Source: Bradyrhizobium diazoefficiens (GTDB lineage: Bacteria; Pseudomonadota; Alphaproteobacteria; Rhizobiales; Xanthobacteraceae). Taken from it: 64,000 nt of DNA. The notes beneath the pieces are model-generated. The model was not told the DNA's origin. It saw nothing but the letters and a program-made list of their open reading frames with translations, and did no database searches. The stretch is from positions 302,913 to 366,912 of the forward strand of contig NZ_JAFCJE010000007.1 of NCBI RefSeq assembly GCF_018131185.1, read 5' to 3'. Shown here in pieces: positions 33,966 to 42,429 of this stretch; within the stretch, counting starts at the first letter, position 1; each line of letters starts with the position of its first letter. A program made the translations under genes and the position numbers.

Positions 33966-35918
33966 CTACTGCCTTGCGCTCGGCAACAGCTGCGGCAGGG
34001 ATCCGCGCGTCACGCCCGGCGGCACGGCGTCGAGCCCGAGCACGGCGCTTGCGGCGGGCAGCGCTGCATCCGCCATCGCGGCATGACCTTCCGCGCTCGG
34101 ATGCACGGCGCCGCCATAGACGGCGGAGAGCACGCCCCAGGTCGCGTCGTGGATGTCGGTCGGCTGGCTCGCGGCCGGCAGTCCTTGCGGATAGGTCATC
34201 GCCGCAAAATAGCTGTCATTGGCATCGCGGATCCAGCGCGCGCGGGGCAGGTAGGCGCGGTATTCCGAGGCGCCGCGGCCGCACAGCATCGGCTGGTTCG
34301 CTCCGCTCACGATGTCGGGATTGAAGCTCTGGCCGTTCTCGGCGAAGCAGCTGCGGTCGAATTCGGGATCGTTGCCGGAATGGGCGCAAAAGCCGTGATC
34401 GGCGAACGCGGCCTGGTGCGCATCGACGAACGTCATGCGATCGGCTTCGGGATCGCGGCACAGCGCGCCGCGCGTGCAGGTGGCGAGGCCCTTCAGCTGC
34501 GGCAGAAATTCAGTGTCGACGAAGGTCGAGACGCGGGCAAGGCGCTGTGGGTCGGCGTTGAACGACGGATGGATGTCGAAGCCGGCCCGACCGCCGCGGC
34601 AGGGCACGCCGCCGTCGGCGAGCGCTGGGTTGGCATAGGAGACATAGACCACGTGCGAGAGGTCGCCGTCGACCAGGGGCTTCAGTGCCTCGCGCAGCTT
34701 GACGAAATTCTGCGGCAGCTCGCGCGCCAGCGCATCACGGGAATCGTCGACGCTCGCCATCACCCCGGAGCGGCGGAACAGCGTGCGCTCGGTCGGGGTC
34801 TCGACGATCACGTCGGCGACGAGACCGGAGAAATAGACGTCGTTGGCACCCACCGAGAGCAGCACCAGGTCGAGTGTGCGGTCGGGCTGGCGCTTCTTCG
34901 CCGCGGTGAGCGCTTCGCGCAGCTCGGCGACCTGGGCGTTCACGCTGGTGTTGCAGACGCCGGTCTTGCCGGGCGGGCACTCGCGGGCTCGCTGCGAGCC
35001 TAGCAGCCCGTCGCCGATGCTGGCGCCGGTGCAAGCGAGCGGCAGGTAGGTCACGGCGATATGGGTGTAACGCACGGCGAGCGCCAGCGCGGTGCGCGTC
35101 TGGTAGCTGTACAGCGAGCGGTGGCAGGGCGCGTTGAACCAGAGCGCGCTGTAGCGTTGCCAGTTGGCAAGCGTATCCGGCGCCTCGCAGGCGCGGCCGC
35201 CCTTGAAGCCCTGGCGGCTCGGCCGGTAATATTGCGCACCGGCGGTGCCGAGGTAGGAGCGGAAGCAGAAGCCTTCGTCGGACAGCGCCAGCGGACGGTC
35301 CGGATTGCCTTCGCCCGAGGCGATGCTGTCCCCGAGGCCGGCGACGAAAATGTCGCGGACCTGGATCTCGGTCTGGACGCGCTGGGTCGGATCGGAGCCG
35401 GAGGAGACGTCGACGGTTGCGACCGTCTGCTTGCCGTAGCGGACGCGCAGGTTGATCGGCTCGGCGCAGTCGAAGGTCGATTGTTGCGGGCCGTCGCCGT
35501 CGTCGAACGACCAGGCGCAGGTGGCGCCGACCGGCACCGCGCCAACGAGGCGCACGGTGACCGGGTGGTCGATCGGGGTGAGGTAGTTTTCCTTGGTGTT
35601 GTCGCGGGTGCAGGGCTGGTTGACCCGGCCCTGGAGGTCGATGCAGAGGCGGTTGACCATGTTGCGGGCCCAGCCGCGGCCTTCGCTCTGGAGCTCCAGC
35701 GATTGTTCGGCGGCCAGGATGTTGCGGTTGCGCGCGTTCTCGACATGGAGCAGGAAGTCGCGCTCCTCGCGGAACAGCCGGAAACGGTTACGCACCTCCC
35801 AGCTGATCTGCAGGGCGCCGGCGTCCTGAGCGACGGCGCGCTGGGGCAGCAAGGCGACCAGAATCGCCGCAAGCAGCAGGGCGCCTGCGGAAAGGGAACG
35901 AAGGGGGCGAGGGATCAT
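33966..35918 (-). CDS. Large secreted SGNH/GDSL-like hydrolase
   Basis: This 650-residue exported protein has a signal peptide (1-30, ending QRAVA). After a domain with paired cysteines and a PKD-like strand (CAWSFDDGDG) comes an SGNH hydrolase domain. Block I is GDSIASGEGN with nucleophile Ser198, block III is SVGANDVYF, and block V is near the C-terminus at AVHPSAEGHAAM (Asp/His pair replaced by HP..GH, as in many GDSL lipases). At least ten cysteines suggest disulfide stabilisation. The substrate (ester, polysaccharide acetyl group or lipid) is unknown. ATG 35918 begins the signal peptide. The upstream flippase-like gene ends 90 bases away on the same strand. Confidence 0.75.
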   Translation of the reverse strand: MIPRPLRSLSAGALLLAAILVALLPQRAVAQDAGALQISWEVRNRFRLFREERDFLLHVENARNRNILAAEQSLELQSEGRGWARNMVNRLCIDLQGRVNQPCTRDNTKENYLTPIDHPVTVRLVGAVPVGATCAWSFDDGDGPQQSTFDCAEPINLRVRYGKQTVATVDVSSGSDPTQRVQTEIQVRDIFVAGLGDSIASGEGNPDRPLALSDEGFCFRSYLGTAGAQYYRPSRQGFKGGRACEAPDTLANWQRYSALWFNAPCHRSLYSYQTRTALALAVRYTHIAVTYLPLACTGASIGDGLLGSQRARECPPGKTGVCNTSVNAQVAELREALTAAKKRQPDRTLDLVLLSVGANDVYFSGLVADVIVETPTERTLFRRSGVMASVDDSRDALARELPQNFVKLREALKPLVDGDLSHVVYVSYANPALADGGVPCRGGRAGFDIHPSFNADPQRLARVSTFVDTEFLPQLKGLATCTRGALCRDPEADRMTFVDAHQAAFADHGFCAHSGNDPEFDRSCFAENGQSFNPDIVSGANQPMLCGRGASEYRAYLPRARWIRDANDSYFAAMTYPQGLPAASQPTDIHDATWGVLSAVYGGAVHPSAEGHAAMADAALPAASAVLGLDAVPPGVTRGSLPQLLPSARQ

Positions 35919-36008
35919 GGCCCGCGTGTTCAACGGCAAAGTTGAGGCGGAAATAAGAGAGGATTGCTCCCCCGCCTGCAACCTTTGTCTCACGGGTCGA
36001 GGATCCGC

Positions 36009-37091
36009 CTATCGCTTGCCGGCCTGCCGCAGCGCCCGTTCACGCTCCATCCCGGCCACCTGCTTGGGCAGATTGGCCTGGGCGCAGGCCTCCGCCAGCC
36101 GCCGCCGCTCCTGCCAGGGGGCGACCACGTTCATCCAGAGCTCGCGCGTGCCCATGATGGAGATGGCGAGGCCGAACGGGATCACGAAATAGAGGATGCG
36201 GAACACCAGCAGCGTCGCCAGAAGCTCCTCGCGGCCGAACTGGGGCAGCGCCACCAGCATGGCGGCATCGAACACGCCGATCGACCCGGGCGCATGGCTG
36301 GCAAAGCCGATCAGCGTCGCCAGGATGAACACCACGGCAAGCGACATGAAGTCGATCGGCGGATTGGCAGGCATCAGCAGATACATTGCCAGCGCGCAGA
36401 AGCCGAGATCGACCACGCCGATCAGGATCTGCACCAGGGTCAGCGGCGCCGAGGGCAGCACCACCTTCCAGCCCTTCTGGCCGAGCTCCCGCCGCTTCTC
36501 GCCCATGCACAGCCAGACCAGATACGCGCCGATCGAGGCAAGCCCGCCGAGTGCGATCAGCCGGTTGATCGACGGGGGAAGCTGATCCATCGAGGACGCC
36601 GCATCCGGATGGATGGCCAGGCCGATCGAGAGCACGAAGATGTTACCGAGCCAGAAGGTCAGGCCCGACAGGAAACAGATCTTGGCGACGTCGATCGCGT
36701 TCAGCCCGTAATCCGAATAGATCCGGAAACGGATCGCGCCGCCGGTGAAGACGGTGGCGCCGATATTGTGACCGATCGAATAGGACGTGAAGCTGGAGAG
36801 CGCCGCGATGCGATAGGGCACGTGCTTCTTGCCGATCGTTCGCAGTGCGAAATAGTCGTAGAAGGTCAGCGTGCAGAACGCGAAGAAAACGCAGACTGCC
36901 GCGAGCCCGATGCTCCCGCGGGGAATCTCGGTCAACGCGGTCAGGATGACCCCGGTATCGATGCCCTTGAGGGTCCGCACCAGCGTGGTGATCGCGAAGG
37001 CGATGATGAAGATGCTCGCGGCGACTCCGAGCCGTCGCCAGCCGATCCATCTCTTGAAGCCGCGCTTCAGCGCGGTCAGCAGTCCGTGCAT
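36009..37091 (-). CDS. Lysylphosphatidylglycerol synthase-like flippase (UPF0104) membrane protein
   Basis: This 360-residue integral membrane protein has about eight helices of the UPF0104/LPG synthase transmembrane region. The family motif SYSIGHNIGATVFTGGAIRFRIYS is present, together with SHAPGSIGVFDAAML. The C-terminal aminoacyl-transferase domain of MprF is absent, so it is a lipid-flippase-like unit only. It may move an aminoacyl lipid or a hopanoid/isoprenoid-linked substrate. It heads a minus-strand pair with the secreted SGNH hydrolase. Confidence 0.85.
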   Translation of the reverse strand: MHGLLTALKRGFKRWIGWRRLGVAASIFIIAFAITTLVRTLKGIDTGVILTALTEIPRGSIGLAAVCVFFAFCTLTFYDYFALRTIGKKHVPYRIAALSSFTSYSIGHNIGATVFTGGAIRFRIYSDYGLNAIDVAKICFLSGLTFWLGNIFVLSIGLAIHPDAASSMDQLPPSINRLIALGGLASIGAYLVWLCMGEKRRELGQKGWKVVLPSAPLTLVQILIGVVDLGFCALAMYLLMPANPPIDFMSLAVVFILATLIGFASHAPGSIGVFDAAMLVALPQFGREELLATLLVFRILYFVIPFGLAISIMGTRELWMNVVAPWQERRRLAEACAQANLPKQVAGMERERALRQAGKR

Positions 37092-37517
37092 TCATCCTCC
37101 CGGCGGGGGGCAAGACCGACCGGGCCAGGCATTGGCCAATCGGGTGCGATGATGGCCATAGGCAGGCATCGATCGCTAGGCATGATCCGGCTCATTTAAG
37201 GCAAAAACACCGGCTTGTGCAGCCCTTGACAACAATAGGTTCTGCGCAGGACCGGCCATTTTGTCATACGCGGTTCACATCGGAAGGCGCGTTAAGCATA
37301 TGAGTCGTGAAACCGGCCGGCTCGTGCGTTTCGAATGTTGAGATGATCTCAGATCCCGGCTTGGTCCGCGTTGCTCCAGCGCAAGCCATACGGGCTTTTT
37401 TGGAACGTCGCTGCCGCGCACTCGTTGTGCCTCATCAGCAACCGAACATGGCGGAATAAGCGGCTTTTCGTGCAGGCCGCTGCCGTGTTGTTCCAGAGAA
37501 ACCGAGAGGACGGAACG
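37092..37517. promoter_or_regulatory. Divergent promoter region with EcfG-type promoter
   Basis: This 426-base gap between the UPF0104 gene and the DUF892 gene holds one clear signal, the EcfG promoter at 37402-37426. Open frames in it have no ribosome site or family signature. Confidence 0.6.
37402..37426 (+). promoter_or_regulatory. EcfG (general stress sigma factor) promoter
   Basis: GGAAC at 37402-37406 and CGTT at 37423-37426 are separated by exactly 16 bases, the consensus of EcfG-dependent promoters in Rhizobiales. It points at the DUF892 gene, leaving a leader of about 85 bases. DUF892 proteins are typical members of the general stress regulon. Confidence 0.75.
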
Positions 37518-38024
37518 ATGGGACTGTTCACAAAAGACATCAAGACCATGAACGACCTGTTCGTGCACCAGCTCCAGGACATCTATTATGCCGAGCAGCA
37601 ACTGACCAAGGCGCTGCCGAAAATGGCAAGCAAGGCCACCGATCCGCGGCTAAAGCAGGGCTTTTTGACGCACCTCGAGGAAACCAAGCAGCACGTCGCT
37701 CGGCTCGAGGAGGTCTTCAAGATGCATGGCGTTCCCGTGAAGGCGGTCGACTGCCCGGCGATCGACGGCATCATCGAGGAAGCCGACGAGACCGCCGGCG
37801 AGGTCGCCGACAAGGCGGTGCTCGATGCCGCGCTGATCAACGCGGCGCAGGCCGCCGAACATTATGAGATCGTACGCTACGGCAGCCTGATCGCATGGGC
37901 CAGGCAGCTCGGCCGCAACGACTGCGCCAGTGTGCTCGCCAAGACGCTCGAGGAAGAGAAGGCGACCGACATGAAGCTGACGAAACTCGCCGAGAGCAAG
38001 GTGAACCTGCGTGCGGCGAGCTAA
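37518..38024 (+). CDS. DUF892 ferritin-like stress protein (YciE/YciF family)
   Basis: This 168-residue ferritin-like four-helix protein starts TMNDLFVHQLQDIYYAEQQL, the DUF892 signature. Conserved acidic and His residues (EE, EH) in the helices could hold a di-iron site. The function is unknown; it is linked to general, osmotic and oxidative stress. ATG 37518 follows GAGAGGACGG. An EcfG promoter lies just upstream, and a GC-rich hairpin follows the stop. Confidence 0.9.
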   Translation: MGLFTKDIKTMNDLFVHQLQDIYYAEQQLTKALPKMASKATDPRLKQGFLTHLEETKQHVARLEEVFKMHGVPVKAVDCPAIDGIIEEADETAGEVADKAVLDAALINAAQAAEHYEIVRYGSLIAWARQLGRNDCASVLAKTLEEEKATDMKLTKLAESKVNLRAAS

Positions 38025-38042
38025 GCTGGCTTGACGGGAATG

Positions 38043-38068
38043 GCGCCGCGCGGTCATCCGCGCGGCGC
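38043..38068 (+). terminator. GC-rich hairpin after the DUF892 gene
   Basis: A perfect 11-base stem, GCGCCGCGCGG / CCGCGCGGCGC, with tetraloop TCAT lies 18 bases after the DUF892 stop codon. It has no long T tract (TTGC only), so it may need a factor or act as an mRNA 3' stabiliser. Confidence 0.65.
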
Positions 38069-38267
38069 TTGCATGCCTGCACCATATTCCGTCGTCCCCG
38101 AAGAGTGGCGTCGAGCCGTATGGCTGGCGCCTCTGTGCGCGCACGCGAGGATGAACAATCCGAGTGAATGGGCACATCTTCCGTTCACCATTGCCGCAAC
38201 AGGCGCTTAGCCGGTTACCGACTGTCCACTTCTGTTGGTTGAAGTGCGGGTCCATAGGGGCCCGTGG

Positions 38268-40667
38268 ATGTACCAAGTTCTCTACTGTCTTACCGAAGAG
38301 CACGATTTGCGGCTCGTCGCGCTTGGCGGCGCGGTGTGTCTGCTCGCCAGCGCGGCGGCGATCAGCCTGTTCCACCGGGCGCGCGCGACGCAGGGCACCG
38401 GGCGTCTGGCCTGGCTCGGCCTCGATGCCGCCGTCAGCGGATGCGGCATCTGGGCGACGCATTTCATCGCGATGCTCGCCTACGGGCCCGGAGGCGCGGG
38501 CGCCTACAACATTCCGGTGACGATCCTGTCGTTGATCTTGGCAATCTCCGTGACCTTCGTGGGGCTGAGCATCGCGGTATCGTCCTCGCGCGCGGTATGG
38601 ATCGTCCTCGGCGGCGCCATCGTCGGCGCCGGTGTCGCGGCGATGCATTACACCGGCATGGCGGCGCTGGAGATGCCTGCGCGGGTGGACTGGATCGGAA
38701 GCACGGTCGCCGTCTCGGTGCTTTCAGGAATCTTCTTTGCGGCACTTGCGCTGTTCGTAGCGGCGCGCCGCGACGACCTCGTCCACGCGCTGGCGGCGAC
38801 GGCCCTGCTGACGGTCGCCATCGTCGCGCATCATTTCACGGCCATGGGCGCGGTGCTGCTGACGCCGGATCCGACGCTCGCGATCGGAGGCCTGTCGATC
38901 CCGCCGGCCTCGCTGTCCTTCCTCACCGCCAGCGCTGCGGTCGCGATCATTGCGATCGCGCTCGTGGCCGCGCTGCTCGACCGTCGTGCCAGGGGCCAAT
39001 TGGGTGCCCAGCAAATGGTGTTGGATACGGCACTCGAGAACATGTCGCAGGGGCTCTGCATGTTCGACGCCGACGGCAAGATCATCCTGTTCAACGAGCG
39101 CTATGCGGCGATGCTTCGCCGCACCGACATCGCGCTCACCGGCCGCCGGCTGGTCGACATCTTGCGGGACGAGCAGGCCAGGGGCCAGTGGCAGGGCGAC
39201 GCGGACGAATTCTTCGCCCGCCTCGTCGCCGATGCGCGCGAGGGCCGCACCACGACCGACGTCGTCAGCCGGTTCGGCCGCTCCATCCGGGTGGTCAACC
39301 AGCCGATGCAGGGTGGCGGCTGGGTCGCGACCTTCGAGGACATCACCGAATGGCTGGAAGCGCAGGCCAAGATCTCGCACATGGCGCGCCATGACGCGCT
39401 GACCAGCCTGCCGAACCGCGTGCTGTTCCACGAGCAGCTCGAGCAGGGACTGCGCCGGACCAGGTCGGGCGATCAGCTCGCGGTGCTCTGTCTCGATCTC
39501 GATCGCTTCAAGGACATCAACGACTCGCTCGGCCATCCCATCGGCGATGCCCTGCTGAGGGAAGTCGGCCGCAGGCTGTCCCTCGCGGTCGGCGAAAGCG
39601 ACACCGTGGCGCGGCTCGGTGGCGACGAGTTCGCCGTGGTCCAGATCGGACGCTCCGAGGAAGCCGCTGCGAGATCGCTTGCCGGCCGCCTCGTCGAGGT
39701 GATCTCGGCACCTTACGAGATCGACGACCATCAGATCGTGATCGGCGTCTCGATCGGCATCTCGCTGTCGCCGCAGGACGGCAACAATCCCGACGAGCTA
39801 TTGAAGAACGCCGACCTCGCGCTGTACCGCGCCAAGGCCGACGGCCGCAGCACCTATCGCTTCTTCGAGACCGGCATGGACGCCCGCGCGCAGGCGCGTC
39901 GTCTCCTTGAAATGGATCTGCGCGCGGCGCTGCAGCGCGACGAGTTCGAGGCGTACTATCAGCCGATCCGCGACGTCGCCAGCGGCCGCGTCGTCGCCTT
40001 CGAGGCGCTGCTGCGTTGGAACCATCCGCAGCGCGGCCTGATTGCTCCCATCGACTTCATTCCGCTGGCCGAGGAGACCGGACTGATCGTCCAGCTCGGC
40101 GAATTCGTGCTGCGCTCGGCCTGCATCGATGCGGCGACCTGGCCTGATGATGTCGACCTCGCCGTCAATTTGTCGCCGGTCCAGTTCAAGAATCCGAACC
40201 TGATCACATCCGTGATCGCGGCGCTAGCCGCCTCGGGACTGCCGGCGCGGCGCCTCGAGCTCGAGATCACCGAATCCGTGCTGCTGCAGAACAGCGAGGC
40301 GACGCTGACCACGCTGCACGAGCTGCGCGCCCTGGGCGTACGGATCTCGCTCGACGATTTCGGCACCGGTTATTCGTCGCTGAGCTATCTGCGCAGCTTC
40401 CCGTTCGACAAAATCAAGATCGACCGCTCCTTCGTGTCGGAACTGACGACGCGCGAGGATTCCATGGCGATCATCCGCGCCGTGACGGGCCTTGGCCGCA
40501 GTCTCGGGATCGTCACCACCGCGGAAGGCGTCGAGAACGATGCGCAGCTCGAGCTGCTCCGGCGCGAGGGCTGCACCCAGGCGCAGGGCTATCTGTTCAG
40601 CAAGCCGCGGCCCGCTTCCGATGTGGCGATGATGCTGGACCGCCCGCGGCTGCGCGTGTCTGCCTGA
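38268..40667 (+). CDS. MHYT-PAS-GGDEF-EAL cyclic-di-GMP enzyme
   Basis: This 799-residue inner-membrane protein has an N-terminal MHYT sensor of seven helices (about 10-240) with the repeated motifs HFIAM, MHYTGM and HHFTAM, thought to bind copper and sense O2, CO or NO. A PAS domain (about 250-365), GGDEF (about 375-530; intact LGGDEF 451-455) and EAL (about 550-795; intact EALLR 579-583) follow. The I-site RxxD is GESD here, so product inhibition is lost. Both catalytic motifs are intact, so it could make or break c-di-GMP. ATG 38268 is used. It stands alone. Such proteins control motility and biofilm choice. Confidence 0.92.
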   Translation: MYQVLYCLTEEHDLRLVALGGAVCLLASAAAISLFHRARATQGTGRLAWLGLDAAVSGCGIWATHFIAMLAYGPGGAGAYNIPVTILSLILAISVTFVGLSIAVSSSRAVWIVLGGAIVGAGVAAMHYTGMAALEMPARVDWIGSTVAVSVLSGIFFAALALFVAARRDDLVHALAATALLTVAIVAHHFTAMGAVLLTPDPTLAIGGLSIPPASLSFLTASAAVAIIAIALVAALLDRRARGQLGAQQMVLDTALENMSQGLCMFDADGKIILFNERYAAMLRRTDIALTGRRLVDILRDEQARGQWQGDADEFFARLVADAREGRTTTDVVSRFGRSIRVVNQPMQGGGWVATFEDITEWLEAQAKISHMARHDALTSLPNRVLFHEQLEQGLRRTRSGDQLAVLCLDLDRFKDINDSLGHPIGDALLREVGRRLSLAVGESDTVARLGGDEFAVVQIGRSEEAAARSLAGRLVEVISAPYEIDDHQIVIGVSIGISLSPQDGNNPDELLKNADLALYRAKADGRSTYRFFETGMDARAQARRLLEMDLRAALQRDEFEAYYQPIRDVASGRVVAFEALLRWNHPQRGLIAPIDFIPLAEETGLIVQLGEFVLRSACIDAATWPDDVDLAVNLSPVQFKNPNLITSVIAALAASGLPARRLELEITESVLLQNSEATLTTLHELRALGVRISLDDFGTGYSSLSYLRSFPFDKIKIDRSFVSELTTREDSMAIIRAVTGLGRSLGIVTTAEGVENDAQLELLRREGCTQAQGYLFSKPRPASDVAMMLDRPRLRVSA

Positions 40668-40670
40668 TAT

Positions 40671-41105
40671 TCAGCCGCGGCGCAGCGCGAAATGGGCCCC
40701 GCAGAACGCCATCACGGCGCCGAGGCATAGCGCGGCAAGCCCGGCCAGCACGCCCGAGACGCTCGGGATCGGGCTCGGTGCCGAAGCCGCCTGGCCCGCG
40801 CCAGCAAGCAGGAGCACGCCGACAGCGATCAGGAATTGCCGCATCCGCTGCGGGATCTGGCCGGAGACGGCGCTCTGCATCAACGTCGCCGTGAAATAGC
40901 CGCCGGAGAAGCCGACGGTCGCGATCAGCCACCACGCGATCGCCGCGCCGGCGGGAATGAACTCATGCGAGTCGGAGCGCCAGAGCTCGCCGAGGTCGAG
41001 CCCGTAGCGCGCGCCCAGCATGTGCACCGCGAGCGCGAGCAGCACGCCTGAGGTCATCGCGGCGCCGAGAATCAGGCGGCGCGGAAAAGAAATCGTCTCA
41101 GCCAT
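40671..41105 (-). CDS. Small multi-pass membrane protein of unknown function
   Basis: This encodes 144 residues with four predicted membrane helices (about 14-34, 52-74, 87-106 and 116-138). No recognised domain. The start at ATG 41105 follows GGGA. It is convergent with the c-di-GMP enzyme (3 bases between stops) and divergent from the next gene. Confidence 0.65.
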   Translation of the reverse strand: MAETISFPRRLILGAAMTSGVLLALAVHMLGARYGLDLGELWRSDSHEFIPAGAAIAWWLIATVGFSGGYFTATLMQSAVSGQIPQRMRQFLIAVGVLLLAGAGQAASAPSPIPSVSGVLAGLAALCLGAVMAFCGAHFALRRG

Positions 41106-41178
41106 GTCCCGCTTGTAGGATGGGCCAGGGCGGTCACGCAAGCGGGTCGCGGAGCGCGGGATTGGATTGATTGTGAGG

Positions 41179-41766
41179 ATGCAGGATTCGGGAGCCGAGG
41201 CGGCGTCGGTCACGAGCTACGCCTACAAGGCGTCGCTGATCGGCTCGGCGCATCGCTTCGAGCTGACGGAGGAGGGGCTTTCCTGGCACATCGGCGGCCG
41301 CGCCGCGCTGTGGCCCTATGCCGAGATCAGCGCGATCCGGCTGTCGTTCCGCCCGGTCTCGATGCAGCAGCATCGCTTCCGCGCCGATGTCACCCACAGC
41401 AGTGGCCGCCGTATCACGATCCTGTCGACGAGCTGGCAGACCGCGGCGCTGATGGCGCCGCAGGATAACGGCTTTCGCGCCTTCATCGTCGAATTGCATG
41501 CGCGGATGGCGAAGGCGGGCAGCCGCGCGGTGCTGACCGCCGGGCTTGGCCGTGCGGCCTATGCGGCGGTGCTGGCGTTGCTCGCAATGCTGACGGTGGC
41601 GATGGCCGGCCTGTTGATCCGTGCCCTCGTGATCGGCGAGTTCGCCGGCGTGCTGTTCATCCTCGGCTTTGCCGCGCTGTTCGCCTGGCAGGTCGGCGGC
41701 TTCGTGCGGCGCAACCAGCCGCAGAGCTACAGTTTCGATCAGGTGCCGAAGGCGCTGCTGCCTTGA
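41179..41766 (+). CDS. Membrane protein of unknown function with PH-like N-terminus
   Basis: This encodes 195 residues. The first 110 are soluble and beta-rich (FELTEEGLSWHIGGRAALWPYAEISAIRLSF), reminiscent of bacterial PH-like domains, followed by two membrane helices (about 124-148 and 153-173). The ATG at 41179 is used, but GAGG lies directly against it. The alternative TTG at 41167 would add four residues. It is divergent from the neighbour on the minus strand. No function is assigned. Confidence 0.6.
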   Translation: MQDSGAEAASVTSYAYKASLIGSAHRFELTEEGLSWHIGGRAALWPYAEISAIRLSFRPVSMQQHRFRADVTHSSGRRITILSTSWQTAALMAPQDNGFRAFIVELHARMAKAGSRAVLTAGLGRAAYAAVLALLAMLTVAMAGLLIRALVIGEFAGVLFILGFAALFAWQVGGFVRRNQPQSYSFDQVPKALLP

Positions 41767-41828
41767 GTGCAATCGGCAGCAATCAAACGTGACTTCGCGT
41801 CGCGGCGCGGACGTCGCATCTTGCGTTC

Positions 41829-42428
41829 ATGTCAGTCGTGGACCGCAGCACCCGTCTGCCGACGGCAGATGAGATCGCCAGAATCAACCGCACCCATCTG
41901 ATCGACACGCCGCTGCGGCCAGCGGACCTGCTGTTCATGTTCGGCACCCGCGAAGAGGTGGGCTTACGTGCCGGCACTGCCGCAAGGCTCTGGCGCGAGG
42001 GTCTATTCCGCTGGTCGATTGTCAGCGGCGGTATGACGCCGGGCTCGGAGCAAACCGAGTGCACGATCATCAAGTCGGCGATGATCGCGGCGGGCATTCC
42101 GGCGGACGTTATCCTTGAGGAGCATCGCGCGATGAACACCGGCGAGAACGTGATCTTCTCGCTTCCGGTGATCGATGCGGCGCTCGGACTGCGGAACATC
42201 CGCAGCGTGATCTGCCTCGGCAACACCTGGACCGCGCGGCGTTACCCGATGACGCTGCAGAGGCATTGGCCGGAGGTCGAGAAGATGCTGCTCACTGTCG
42301 ACAGCTTCGCGACGCCGCGTTCGCTCTGGCATACCGATGCCGAATTTCGCCGCCGCATGCTGCACGAATGGGACAAGATCGAGCCCTACAAAGCGAGTGG
42401 CTTCATCGCGGATTGGCCCGAGATCTGA
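41829..42428 (+). CDS. YdcF/SanA-family (DUF218) protein
   Basis: This 199-residue soluble DUF218 protein has family motifs at FMFGTREEVGLRAGTAARLW, VSGGMTPGSEQTE and EEHRAMNTGENV, then the CLGNTWTARRYPM block. The fold is Rossmann-like; E. coli YdcF binds S-adenosylmethionine, while SanA affects envelope permeability. No signal peptide is present, so it is cytoplasmic. It ends one base from the convergent MocR stop. Confidence 0.82.
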   Translation: MSVVDRSTRLPTADEIARINRTHLIDTPLRPADLLFMFGTREEVGLRAGTAARLWREGLFRWSIVSGGMTPGSEQTECTIIKSAMIAAGIPADVILEEHRAMNTGENVIFSLPVIDAALGLRNIRSVICLGNTWTARRYPMTLQRHWPEVEKMLLTVDSFATPRSLWHTDAEFRRRMLHEWDKIEPYKASGFIADWPEI

Positions 42429-42429
42429 G

